Part shown: positions 1-7,262 of the stretch, in pieces
How the letters are laid out: the number at the start of each line of letters is the position of its first letter
How positions within the stretch are numbered: position 1 is the first letter of the stretch
DNA from: an uncultured Bacteroidia bacterium
Lineage (GTDB): Bacteria; Bacteroidota; Bacteroidia; Bacteroidales; UBA932
DNA length: 15,374 bases
Direction: 5' to 3'
Assembly: GCA_902767465.1 (NCBI GenBank)
Contig: CACXHM010000123.1
Span: 1 to 15,374 of the forward strand
Made by a program: the position numbers and the translations under genes
The notes under the pieces: generated by a model
What the model saw: only the letters and a program-made list of their open reading frames with translations
Database searches by the model: none
Told to the model about the DNA's origin: nothing

Positions 1-1880
1 GTCAAACGGGCTTTTTCCTCATCGGTGATATTTTGTGCCCATACAGTGGCATATCCGATATAGAAACGCTGTGCCGGAGTGAATCCGTCGATAATGCCCG
101 GGTTACTGCCCTTGAGAGCGTTCTCCATGGCAGTGTAGGCAATGCTGAGTCCGCCATGGTCGCCAATGTTCTCACCGAGTGTAAAATGCCCGTTTGCATG
201 AACTCCGGGAAGTATCTCTACCTCGTCAAACTGAGCGGCGAGCTTTTCCGCCTTTTCACGGAACTTGGCATCATCGTCGGCAGTCCACCAGTTGGTCATA
301 TTGCCATCTTTGTCAAAAAGACGGCCCTGATCGTCGAATCCATGGCTCATTTCATGACCGATCACCACGCCGATTGCACCGTAATTGACCGCATCGTCGG
401 CATCCGGATTGAAGAACGGAGGCTGCAGAATGGCTGCAGGAAAGCAGATTTCGTTTGTGGTGGGATTGTAATATGCATTCACCGTCTGCGGAGTCATGCC
501 CCATTCGGTCTTGTCGGTAGGCTTTCCAAGCTTGGAGAGGTTATCTGCAACATACCAGCGGCTTGCAGCGCGCAGGTTCTCATAATAGCTTTTTTCAGGA
601 TCTACCTCCAGGGTACTGTAATCTTTCCACTTGTCAGGATAGCCGATCTTGACGGTGAAGTTGTTCAGTTTTTCGTGAGCCCTGACCTTGGTGCTGTCGC
701 CCATCCATTCGAGGCTGTCAATATGCTCTCCGAGCGCAACCTGAAGGTTCTTAACGAGCTTCAGCATCTGCTTTTTGGAAGACTCGGGGAAATATTTTTC
801 AACATACATCTTGCCTACGGCCTCTCCGAGGATGCCGTTGGGGACACTCATAGCCCGCTTCCAGCGAGGTTTATGTTCCTGAATTCCAGCCATCTGGCGG
901 GAGAAGAACTCAAATTGGGCAGCATAGAAATCATCACTCAGAGATCCGCATCCGCCGCTCACCAGATGTGCAAGCAGATAGTCTTTCAGAACCTGAAGAT
1001 CGCTTTCGGCCACCAAATCGCTGAAAGCCTTGAAGAAAGAAGGCTCACCGACAATGATTTTGTCCTGAGCGGGAATACCGGAAGCTTCGAACGCTGCTGC
1101 AAAGTCGAAACCGGGATATGCAGCAACGATCTGCTCGGTGGACATGGGGTTGTAAAGCTTGGGGATATCCCTCTCCTGCTCCCTGGTCCATGAATGCTCT
1201 GCAAGATAGTCCTCGACCGCAAGGGTGTTGTCGGCGACCTCCTGCGGGTTCTGCACGCCGGCAAGTTCGAGCACCTTTTTAAGAAAGACACGGTATCCCT
1301 CATGGATGGCAGAGTTCTCAGGTTTTACGTAATAATCCCTGTCGCCTATACCCAGGCCGCCCTGTCCCATATAGAGAATCTGGTTGGCGCTGTCCATCAG
1401 GTCAGCCTCGACGTATGCCCCGAAAAAACCGCCCTCTCCTTCGAGGTGCATTTTTCCGAGTGCCGTTGCAAACTCTTTTTTGTCAGAAATAGCATTGATC
1501 TGTTCAATGTATTGCTTCAGAGGTGCAGCACCCTCTGCATTCAGACGGGTGGAATCGAGCCCCTGTTTGTAGAGGTCCACTATTTTCTGCTCCACGGAAC
1601 CGGGTTTGGTTTTCATTGTGGCCATTGAAGCGAACAGGTCGTTAAGACGGGTTATATTATTCTCGCGCAACTGGTCGAAAGTGCCGAAGCGGCTGAACTC
1701 TGCTCCCAGAGGGTTGCGTTCCTGCCATCCGTGCGTGGCATATTTATAAAAATCGACGCCTGGAGATACTGCCGTATCGAGAGTGCTCAAGTCGATAGCA
1801 GGAACCTTTTCAGCGGTGCCCCTGTTCTGGCATGCAGCCAGCATCATCAATGGAACCATAAAATAACAGATCTTTTTCAT
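1..1880 (-). CDS. M13 family zinc metallopeptidase (PepO/neprilysin-like), lipoprotein, 3' end outside window
   Basis: Zinc endopeptidase that cleaves oligopeptides, probably anchored in the cell envelope. The 626 visible codons run without a stop. The N-terminus is a lipoprotein signal: a short hydrophobic run ending in lipobox LAAC, with Cys17 as the lipidated residue. The zinc motif HEMSH lies at 509-513 and the third ligand Glu570 sits in GENIGD (569-574). A substrate-binding NAYY motif starts at 468. The spacing NA(Y/F)Y to HExxH (41) and HExxH to Glu (61) is close to that of neprilysin. M13_N should occupy roughly residues 45-420 and the catalytic domain the rest. Family members are near 670-690 residues, so about 50 C-terminal residues lie beyond base 1. 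The start at 1880 forms an ATGA overlap with the TPR gene stop, so it is the last visible gene of the leftward operon. The exact substrate cannot be read from sequence. Confidence 0.95.
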   Translation of the reverse strand, partial: MKKICYFMVPLMMLAACQNRGTAEKVPAIDLSTLDTAVSPGVDFYKYATHGWQERNPLGAEFSRFGTFDQLRENNITRLNDLFASMATMKTKPGSVEQKIVDLYKQGLDSTRLNAEGAAPLKQYIEQINAISDKKEFATALGKMHLEGEGGFFGAYVEADLMDSANQILYMGQGGLGIGDRDYYVKPENSAIHEGYRVFLKKVLELAGVQNPQEVADNTLAVEDYLAEHSWTREQERDIPKLYNPMSTEQIVAAYPGFDFAAAFEASGIPAQDKIIVGEPSFFKAFSDLVAESDLQVLKDYLLAHLVSGGCGSLSDDFYAAQFEFFSRQMAGIQEHKPRWKRAMSVPNGILGEAVGKMYVEKYFPESSKKQMLKLVKNLQVALGEHIDSLEWMGDSTKVRAHEKLNNFTVKIGYPDKWKDYSTLEVDPEKSYYENLRAASRWYVADNLSKLGKPTDKTEWGMTPQTVNAYYNPTTNEICFPAAILQPPFFNPDADDAVNYGAIGVVIGHEMSHGFDDQGRLFDKDGNMTNWWTADDDAKFREKAEKLAAQFDEVEILPGVHANGHFTLGENIGDHGGLSIAYTAMENALKGSNPGIIDGFTPAQRFYIGYATVWAQNITDEEKARL

Positions 1881-2704
1881 TTTTTATTTGTCTTTTGTTT
1901 GTTTCTGCGGATAATTCCCATGTTGGTTTTTGCGGTGGCATCATCGGGATTCAGTTTGAGGACCTTTTTATAATATTTTGATGCCGCTCTGTCATCTTTC
2001 CTCGCCACCTGCCAGTAAGCTCCCAGGTTATTCATGAAAAGAGTGTTCCGAGGTTCAAGCTTGAGCATGCGTTCCGAAATGACGCGGAAAGACTCGTATG
2101 AGGCCTGGCTCCCGGTCTTGTAGAAGACGATACAGTATTCCTGTACAGCAGCATTGAAATCTTCTCTCGACACGGGCTCTCCATTAAAAACCCATTCTGG
2201 ATGCCTTGCAGCATCCATGTCAATCAGATCCAGCAGCGCGGTGGAAGCCATGTCGGGGCTGTCTTTTTCGTATGCTGCAAGAGCCGAAATCTTATGAAAT
2301 CTATGCACTATGGCATTCGGTTCAAGCGCTATGGCACGGTCGATGCACTGCTGGCTCATACGGAACAGGGAGTCATTGTACACGGGTACCATAAAATAAT
2401 TGACATTCCGTCCCAAAGAATCTTTCAGGGAAAGCATGGGTTTTTCGCCGAGATATCTGTCGGTATCCATTTTCTCGACCGTTTCGCTGCGCGATTTAGC
2501 GAGATAGTAACTATACCGGGCTTCCAGCATATTGCAGTCGTCCGGCCATGCTTCCGCCCACCTGTCCAGAAGGTATTCCACCCCTACTCCCGCTTCACCA
2601 ACATTTTTCACAAGGCGGTTGTAGCGGTCGAGATAGTCTCCCCGTTCCTGGGCAAAAGCACTTGCGCAGGCAAATACCAGAATCGAGAGTATCGTCTTAT
2701 TCAT
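1877..2704 (-). CDS. exported TPR-repeat protein, function unknown
   Basis: A 275-residue protein with a type I signal peptide (residues 1-18, predicted cut AFA|QE), so it is periplasmic or surface-exposed. Helical repeat segments end with the typical TPR signature at about 118-131 (AIALEPN), 202-220 (LKLEPRN) and 224-253, the last being the cleanest TPR unit. The C-terminus is very basic (about 266-275, rich in Lys/Arg/Asn). An in-frame ATG at 2797 would add 31 residues ahead of the signal peptide and overlap rsmF; the start at 2704 is preferred because it gives a good signal peptide and a 4-base ATGA overlap with the upstream rsmF stop. Its own stop overlaps the M13 peptidase start in the same way. 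TPRs bind proteins, and tight coupling to an envelope peptidase suggests a partner or scaffold role, but this is inference. No enzyme motif is seen. Confidence 0.88.
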   Translation of the reverse strand: MNKTILSILVFACASAFAQERGDYLDRYNRLVKNVGEAGVGVEYLLDRWAEAWPDDCNMLEARYSYYLAKSRSETVEKMDTDRYLGEKPMLSLKDSLGRNVNYFMVPVYNDSLFRMSQQCIDRAIALEPNAIVHRFHKISALAAYEKDSPDMASTALLDLIDMDAARHPEWVFNGEPVSREDFNAAVQEYCIVFYKTGSQASYESFRVISERMLKLEPRNTLFMNNLGAYWQVARKDDRAASKYYKKVLKLNPDDATAKTNMGIIRRNKQKTNKK

Positions 2705-3771
2705 ACGTCCATAAGTATCCTCCGGCCCTTCGGGTACAGATTGTTGCACCTGGAGCCGAGATTTTTCAACAACCCGAGGGGATGAGAACGGTAACATGCC
2801 AGCAACATTCCCAAGGGAGCATCCGGCAGGAAAAGGCTGTCCCTGTGCAGATACCGCAAAGCCTGCTGCAAATCCAGTTCCACACGTGGCACCGATTCAT
2901 CAAAAACTTGAATTCTGCTCTCCAGCGGGTGCAGAGCCGCGATGCTGCGTGCCTTTCCCGCGACGGATGAAGTTTTCCTGAGAGTTCCGGCCCACTGCCC
3001 CTCGCCGGGAACCCGTCCTGCTTTCAGAAGGCTGCCGGATCCCGTCAGTTCAACTCCATAAGTCCCGAATTCATCTTCGGCAGGAATTATATCTCCTCCG
3101 AGGGTTTCGGCCGCCCAGAGGAGGTTATCGTCATTTTCTGCCTGCTCGTAGGTGCAGGTAGAGTATATAAGCAGGCCGCCTTCCCGAAGCGCGGGCCAGA
3201 CATCTGCGAGGATGCGGCGCTGACGCGAGGCACAGAGGCTTACGAGTTCAGGGCTCCATTCTTTCGCGGCCCTCGGATCTTTACGGAACATACCCTCTCC
3301 GCTGCATGGGACATCGGCCACGATAACATCATAATATCCGGGCATTTCCCTGCCTATCACCGCAGGATCGGCGCTTGTAACCGTCACGCACCTGTCACCC
3401 CAAACCCCGACATTGTCAGCAAGCACGTTCGCCCTGTGGCGGATAACCTCGTTGGCGGTAAGTTCGAACGCATCGCCCACGACTTCACGAAGAGATGCTG
3501 CAATGTCGGTGGTTTTTCCTCCCGGAGCGGCGCACAGATCAAGCACCTTTATTCCGTTGAAAGGTGAAACCAGTTTCCTGAACAGATATCCGACAAACAT
3601 CGCACTGCTGTCCTGAACATAGTAGCAGCCGGCATGAAAAAGAGGATCAAGAGTAAAATTCGGGCGTTCTTTCAGGATTCGCCCATAAGGGCTCCACGGC
3701 ACAGGAACGCCTTCCGGTCCGTCACATCCCTTGAAGGGGTTGAGGCGTATGGCTGTGGAGGATTCTTGCAT
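2701..3771 (-). CDS. rsmF: RsmF/NOL1-type rRNA cytosine-C5 methyltransferase, short N-terminus
   Basis: SAM-dependent m5C methyltransferase of the NOL1/NOP2/Sun group, expected to modify 16S rRNA in the cytoplasm. Visible motifs: SAM-binding DLCAAPGGKT (78-87), the PCSGEG motif with Cys156, and the STCT motif with catalytic Cys206. The tail (about 270-356) keeps the PUA-like C-terminal pattern ending in HPLGLLKNLGSRCNNLYP, which matches Bacteroidetes RsmF proteins. The protein is 356 residues, against roughly 450-490 for relatives. It begins almost directly at the IRLNPFKG segment, so the usual leading helical region (LPxxF...RM...LG) of about 35 residues is absent. The same frame upstream of ATG 3771 gives unrelated residues and soon meets a stop, so this is not a mis-called start. 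The start shares one base with the SRPBCC gene stop (TGATG). The exact rRNA site is unknown. Confidence 0.85.
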   Translation of the reverse strand: MQESSTAIRLNPFKGCDGPEGVPVPWSPYGRILKERPNFTLDPLFHAGCYYVQDSSAMFVGYLFRKLVSPFNGIKVLDLCAAPGGKTTDIAASLREVVGDAFELTANEVIRHRANVLADNVGVWGDRCVTVTSADPAVIGREMPGYYDVIVADVPCSGEGMFRKDPRAAKEWSPELVSLCASRQRRILADVWPALREGGLLIYSTCTYEQAENDDNLLWAAETLGGDIIPAEDEFGTYGVELTGSGSLLKAGRVPGEGQWAGTLRKTSSVAGKARSIAALHPLESRIQVFDESVPRVELDLQQALRYLHRDSLFLPDAPLGMLLACYRSHPLGLLKNLGSRCNNLYPKGRRILMDV

Positions 3772-4214
3772 CAGAACTTGAAATCTTCCGGCATCCCTTC
3801 GGGACGCCTGCCCTCGGACACGGCCACCAGGCCATCAACCACTTTGTCAAGCGCCTCCTGGAGTTTCTTCCCTATCATCATCTTCATCATCAGGTTCAGA
3901 TCAGCATCGACGTTGATGCTGAAATCTGTCTTCGAAGCATCTTCATACGCATCGAAATGCAGTTCGACCACAAATTTGAAGGGAGCGCCGTCATCTTGAA
4001 GCTCAATATAGGAATACGGTTCCCGCCGGGTAACCTTCACACCTATAGTAAAACCCTGCACGCTTGCTCTGATCGTATCGAAATCGGCCGTCACCCCCTG
4101 TTTCTTGTCTTCGGGGAGCATTGCCAGAAAGTTTCTCATATCGGTGAAGCCCATGTACAGTTCCGCCGCCGGTCGGGAAACTATACCATGCTTGCTATGG
4201 AATTGTGCACTCAT
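3771..4214 (-). CDS. SRPBCC (START-like fold) family protein
   Basis: A 147-residue cytoplasmic protein with no signal or membrane segment. It resembles the small conserved Bacteroidetes SRPBCC/polyketide-cyclase-like proteins. It has an early helix followed by the MLPEDKKQGVTADFDTI segment (33-48), alternating beta strands through the middle (about 50-100), and a long C-terminal helix with Met/Lys-rich MMIGKKLQEALDKVVDGL near 112-129. SRPBCC folds form a hydrophobic pocket for lipids or other small ligands; no ligand can be named here. It is the first gene of the leftward operon. Its start lies 52 bases from the divergent Nudix start, and the intergenic region holds a promoter-like box for it (4248-4255). 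Its stop overlaps the methyltransferase start by one base. Confidence 0.8.
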   Translation of the reverse strand: MSAQFHSKHGIVSRPAAELYMGFTDMRNFLAMLPEDKKQGVTADFDTIRASVQGFTIGVKVTRREPYSYIELQDDGAPFKFVVELHFDAYEDASKTDFSINVDADLNLMMKMMIGKKLQEALDKVVDGLVAVSEGRRPEGMPEDFKF

Positions 4215-4225
4215 AAACTGGATTT

Positions 4226-4237
4226 TTGCTAAATTTG
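4226..4237 (+). promoter_or_regulatory. Bacteroidetes-type promoter box for the Nudix gene
   Basis: TTGCTAAATTTG contains TAAATTTG (4230-4237), an exact match to the Bacteroidetes -7 consensus TAnnTTTG. Transcription would begin near 4244, giving a leader of about 23 bases before ATG 4267. No good -33 TTG lies at 19-21 bases upstream. The box is the left arm of a near-perfect dyad with 4248-4259. Confidence 0.5.
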
Positions 4238-4247
4238 CATTCTACGA

Positions 4248-4259
4248 CAAATATAGCAA
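4248..4259 (-). promoter_or_regulatory. Bacteroidetes-type promoter box for the leftward operon
   Basis: Read leftward this is TTGCTATATTTG, with TATATTTG matching TAnnTTTG. The start point would be near 4241, giving a leader of about 27 bases before ATG 4214. It mirrors the plus-strand box at 4226-4237 with 11 of 12 identical bases. Confidence 0.5.
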
Positions 4260-4266
4260 TTTTTGC

Positions 4267-4878
4267 ATGCACAGGATATACTTCGAGAAACGCTGCATCA
4301 TCATTTGCGAGCCTGGCGACCAGGCCCTGTCAGACCCCAACGCCGTTGAGTTCCATCTTGGCGAGAAAATCGACATGCATACGCTCGTGCTTATGTTCGA
4401 GTCCACCGAAGAACTTTCCCGCATCTACATTCCGGCGGAGAATACCGACAAGGTATATCACCGCCTGTGTGCGGAATTCAAGGAAGTCAATGCCGCCGGA
4501 GGACTTGTGAGCAACCGCCGGGGAGATTTCCTGCTGATTAAGCGAAACGGCCTCTGGGACCTGCCAAAAGGGCATCAGGAAGATGGAGAGGACATTCGCA
4601 CCACAGCTCTTCGAGAGGTGCAGGAAGAAACAGGAGTGGAAAAACTGGAACTGCGCGAACTGATCTGCATCACCGACCATTGCTACCTTCGTGATGGAAT
4701 CTGGCATCTCAAGCACACCTGGTGGTTCGACATGCTTTATACCGATCCCGTAAACCTCACGCCTCAGCGCGAAGAGGATATCACCAAGGCAGCATGGGTG
4801 GCAAAATCAAGCCTTCCCCCCTACCTTGCCGACAGTTTCCCCTCAATTCTGGAGGTATTCCGCGAAGCCCGAATATAG
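4267..4878 (+). CDS. Nudix hydrolase
   Basis: A 203-residue cytoplasmic Nudix enzyme that should hydrolyse a nucleoside diphosphate linked to another group, using Mg2+. The Nudix box GX5EX7REUXEEXGU is complete at residues 102-124: G102, E108, then REVQEETGV at 116-124. The Nudix fold covers about 75-195, with the strand FLLIKRNGLWDLPKGH just before the box. An extra N-terminal domain of about 70 residues (HRIYFEKRCIIIC onward) is also typical of this Bacteroidetes group. The start at 4267 is chosen because it begins at the conserved IYFEKR block; an in-frame ATG at 4105 would place 54 residues across the promoter region and the neighbouring gene. It is divergent from the SRPBCC gene. The substrate cannot be assigned. 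Confidence 0.9.
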   Translation: MHRIYFEKRCIIICEPGDQALSDPNAVEFHLGEKIDMHTLVLMFESTEELSRIYIPAENTDKVYHRLCAEFKEVNAAGGLVSNRRGDFLLIKRNGLWDLPKGHQEDGEDIRTTALREVQEETGVEKLELRELICITDHCYLRDGIWHLKHTWWFDMLYTDPVNLTPQREEDITKAAWVAKSSLPPYLADSFPSILEVFREARI

Positions 4879-4882
4879 AACA

Positions 4883-4904
4883 TCAGGTTCACCTGAAACT
4901 TTTT
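4883..4904 (+). terminator. weak possible terminator after the Nudix gene
   Basis: A 5-bp stem TCAGG (4883-4887) / CCTGA (4892-4896) with a 4-base loop, followed three bases later by five Ts (4900-4904). It sits just after the Nudix stop. The stem is short, so termination would be partial at best. Confidence 0.3.
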
Positions 4905-4942
4905 GCGATGAATAGCCGTATAATAAAAGTTATTATCATCGC
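4905..4942 (+). promoter_or_regulatory. two-part hairpin in the queA leader
   Basis: The outer stem is GCGATG (4905-4910) with CATCGC (4937-4942). The inner stem is ATAATAA (4920-4926) with TTATTAT (4930-4936), closed by loop AAG. The two stems abut on the 3' side and are separated by a 9-base bulge (4911-4919) on the 5' side. The structure ends 6 bases before the queA ATG, where it could block ribosome access. It does not match preQ1 aptamers I know, so the role is inferred only from position. Confidence 0.4.
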
Positions 4943-4948
4943 AGAGTA

Positions 4949-6001
4949 ATGAAATTATCCCAATTCAAATTTGACCTTCCACAGGACCGCATCGCTACAG
5001 AACCGGTACTCTGGAGGGATGAGTGCAAGCTGATGGTTCTTCATCGTAAAGACGGCTCCATCGAACACAGACTTTTCAAGGACATTATAGATTACTTCGG
5101 AAAGGGCGACCTGTTCGTGCTGAACGACACCAAGGTATTTCCGGCAAAACTTCTTGGAAAAAAGGAGAAAACAGGAGCCGACATCATGGTGTTCCTGCTT
5201 CGTGAACTGAACAAAGAGCAGAAACTCTGGGACGTAATTGTTGAACCTGCCCGCAAGATCCGTATCGGGAATAAACTCTATTTCGGAGAAGATGAAAGCA
5301 TGGTGGCCGAAGTCATAGACAACACCACCTCGCGCGGACGTACCCTTCGTTTTTTGTATGACGGGCCATACGAGGAGTTCAAACAGGCCCTGTTCGCGCT
5401 TGGGAAGACTCCTGTCCCGGAATGGGTAAAAGAAAATCCCACCCCGGAAGATGCCGAGAATTTCCAGACGATATTCGCGGACAAGGAAGGTGCCGTATCC
5501 GCTCCTGCCGCCGGACTGCATTTCAGCAGGGAACTTTTCAACCGCATGATACTCAGCGATATCGACAAAACATTCATAACCGTACACATGGGAATCGGGC
5601 ATTTCCGCCGCGTGGATGTAGAGGATCTGTCCAAGCACCGTATGGATGGGGAGCGAATGATCATCTCTGAAGAATCCGCAGCAAAGATCAATGCGACCAA
5701 GAGGTCCGGTCACAAGATTCTCGCAGTAGGCGTTACGGTGGCCAGGGCCCTGGAAACCTATGTCACGACAACGAACGAAGTCAAGGCCAACGACATCTGG
5801 ACCAACAAATTCATCTTCCCGCCATACACGTTCTCCATTCCGGATGCATTCGTGTCCAATTTCCACAGGCCGGAATCGACCATGCTGATGTGCGTCGCGG
5901 CTTTCGGAGGCTACAACAACGTGATGAATGCCTATGACGTGGCGCTCAAGGAAGGTTACCGCTTCGGACCTTACGGAGATGCCTTACTGATAATAGATTA
6001 G
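4949..6001 (+). CDS. queA: S-adenosylmethionine:tRNA ribosyltransferase-isomerase QueA
   Basis: Transfers and isomerises the ribose part of S-adenosylmethionine onto 7-aminomethyl-7-deazaguanine in tRNA, giving epoxyqueuosine at the wobble position of GUN anticodons. It has 350 residues, the usual length. Family blocks in order: N-terminal FKFDLPQDRIATEP (6-19), LNDTKVFPAKLLG (58-70), SAPAAGLHF (184-192), VHMGIGHF (212-219), NFHRPESTMLM near 305-315, and C-terminal RFGPYGDALLI. It matches the Bacteroidetes branch closely, including the DNTTSRGRTLRFLYDGP stretch. The start follows the Nudix stop by 70 bases, a gap filled by two hairpins. A strong terminator follows, so it can be the end of a transcription unit. 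No other queuosine gene is in the window. Confidence 0.97.
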   Translation: MKLSQFKFDLPQDRIATEPVLWRDECKLMVLHRKDGSIEHRLFKDIIDYFGKGDLFVLNDTKVFPAKLLGKKEKTGADIMVFLLRELNKEQKLWDVIVEPARKIRIGNKLYFGEDESMVAEVIDNTTSRGRTLRFLYDGPYEEFKQALFALGKTPVPEWVKENPTPEDAENFQTIFADKEGAVSAPAAGLHFSRELFNRMILSDIDKTFITVHMGIGHFRRVDVEDLSKHRMDGERMIISEESAAKINATKRSGHKILAVGVTVARALETYVTTTNEVKANDIWTNKFIFPPYTFSIPDAFVSNFHRPESTMLMCVAAFGGYNNVMNAYDVALKEGYRFGPYGDALLIID

Positions 6002-6029
6002 CTATAGGCAAACATAAATTTTGGATTTT

Positions 6030-6062
6030 ACCTGCGGATTTTACCCCCGCAGGTTTTCTTTT
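6030..6062 (+). terminator. Rho-independent terminator after queA
   Basis: An 8-bp GC-rich stem, ACCTGCGG (6030-6037) with CCGCAGGT (6047-6054), and a 9-base loop, followed by TTTTCTTTTT. It lies 28 bases after the queA stop and separates queA from dprA. Confidence 0.88.
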
Positions 6063-6068
6063 TATGCA

Positions 6069-6075
6069 TATATTG
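6069..6075 (+). promoter_or_regulatory. possible promoter box at the dprA start
   Basis: TATATTG followed by CAGAC and then the dprA ATG at 6081. It is one T short of TAnnTTTG, and no -33 element is evident. If used, transcription would start at or beside the ATG. It is the only candidate between the terminator and dprA. Confidence 0.3.
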
Positions 6076-6080
6076 CAGAC

Positions 6081-7250
6081 ATGGAAAACTTCAGTCAAGA
6101 AAGGGTCTGTGCCTGTGCCCTCGGGCACATCTTCGGCTACCGGCCACGATATGCAACGGCATTGATAGAAAAACTCGGTTCTGCCTCAGCCATATTTCGT
6201 CTAAGCAAACGAGATCTTGACGAAATCCTTGGGCCGCACAGCAATTATAAAGGCATGATCAGTCAGGAGGCACTCGATGCTTCCGCAGCCGAACTGGACC
6301 GGCTTGAAAAAACAGCTTGCCGCTACATAGCCTGCACGGAACCCGCCTACCCCTCCCTCCTTCGGGAGTGCCCGGACGGTCCTGCCGGTCTGTACTTCCG
6401 AAGTTCATCCTCTCCGGAGGAAATCTTTGCACCACGACCGGCAATCGCAATCGTGGGCACCAGGGATGTCTCACCATACGGCAGGCAGTGGACGGCGAAA
6501 ATCGTTGAAGCATGTTCACAGGCCCCCGAAAAACCGTTGATCGTGAGCGGGCTTGCGTATGGAGTGGACATTACGGCACACATTTCCGCCCTTGAAAGCG
6601 GGCTCCCCACAATTGCTGTCCTTCCATGCGGGATAGACGATGTTTACCCGTCGTCGCACAAACAATTCGCAGCCAGAATCTCCGGTTCACCCGGAAGTGC
6701 ACTTGTAACCGACTATCCTCCACAGACCAGCCCGGCTGCCTTTACATTTGTCCGCCGCAACCGCATCATTGCAGGCCTTGCGCGATCAACTGTGCTCATA
6801 GAATCGAAATCCCATGGAGGCGGACTTATAACATGCAGGCTGGCTGACAGTTACGGACGCGAAGTATTTGCTCTCCCAGGTCGCGTGGACGATATCCGTT
6901 CCGCTGGCTGCAACGCCCTCATAAAGACCCGGACGGCAGAAGCCGTCACCGATCTTGAAAGCCTTGGAGAGCAACTCGGGCTCGGAAAGTATTCGCTGAA
7001 AAGAAAGAACGACCTGATGGAAATGATTTCCGGATTCTATGCCTCCAGGACAAATACGCTGGATCTGAACGCCTTGATGCAGACCGCAGGGCTGATAAAG
7101 GATTGCAGGGGCATATCCATAGAAGAACTCTGCTACAGGACGGGGAGGCCATATAACGAAACGGCCAGGCTTGCATCCATGCTCGAAGCTGACGGGTTTA
7201 TTTGCATGGACCTTACACAACGCTGCTGGGTCAACGCAAAAAAAACTTAA
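6081..7250 (+). CDS. dprA: DNA processing protein DprA (Smf)
   Basis: Cytoplasmic ssDNA-binding protein that loads RecA on incoming DNA during natural transformation; also widely kept in non-competent bacteria. It has 389 residues. An N-terminal helical/HhH-like region (about 10-60) precedes the Rossmann DprA domain (about 85-300). Seen there are IVGTRDVSPYGRQ (124-136), SGLAYGVDITAH (156-167), AVLPCGIDDVYPSSH (179-193), FTFVRRNRIIAGL (221-233), ESKSHGGGLIT (241-251) and FALPGRVDD (263-271). The tail (about 325-389) fits the DprA winged-helix domain. An in-frame ATG at 6021 would begin inside the queA terminator region, so 6081 is preferred. It is followed 12 bases later by tatD. Confidence 0.95.
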   Translation: MENFSQERVCACALGHIFGYRPRYATALIEKLGSASAIFRLSKRDLDEILGPHSNYKGMISQEALDASAAELDRLEKTACRYIACTEPAYPSLLRECPDGPAGLYFRSSSSPEEIFAPRPAIAIVGTRDVSPYGRQWTAKIVEACSQAPEKPLIVSGLAYGVDITAHISALESGLPTIAVLPCGIDDVYPSSHKQFAARISGSPGSALVTDYPPQTSPAAFTFVRRNRIIAGLARSTVLIESKSHGGGLITCRLADSYGREVFALPGRVDDIRSAGCNALIKTRTAEAVTDLESLGEQLGLGKYSLKRKNDLMEMISGFYASRTNTLDLNALMQTAGLIKDCRGISIEELCYRTGRPYNETARLASMLEADGFICMDLTQRCWVNAKKT

Positions 7251-7255
7251 ATTTG
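7248..7255 (+). promoter_or_regulatory. promoter-like box overlapping the dprA stop, before tatD
   Basis: TAAATTTG matches TAnnTTTG exactly and is followed by CAGAA, as at other boxes in this window. The TAA of the box is the dprA stop codon. The predicted start point (about 7262) falls on the tatD ATG (7263). No -33 element is visible, so a chance match is possible. Confidence 0.35.
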
Positions 7256-7262
7256 CAGAATT

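Noticed and set aside
33..1193. Long plus-strand open frame opposite the M13 peptidase gene
   Set aside because: It has no recognisable domain and lies antisense to a continuous frame with intact NAYY, HEMSH and GENIGD motifs.
2705..2797. Upstream in-frame start for the TPR protein
   Set aside because: The extra residues would sit ahead of a good signal peptide and overlap the end of rsmF in another frame.
4105..4266. Upstream in-frame start for the Nudix gene
   Set aside because: It would add 54 residues read through the divergent promoter and across the SRPBCC gene; family homology begins at the ATG at 4267.
4883..4910. preQ1 riboswitch before queA, suggested by an AGGTTC word
   Set aside because: The loop between the paired arms is only 4 bases and the A-rich tail needed for the pseudoknot is missing.
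4919..4924. TATAAT as a promoter -10 for queA
   Set aside because: There is no matching upstream element at a sensible distance, Bacteroidetes primary promoters use TAnnTTTG, and the bases form part of the hairpin stem.
4955..5866. 303-codon minus-strand open frame opposite queA
   Set aside because: Complete overlap with a clear QueA; the antisense product resembles no family.
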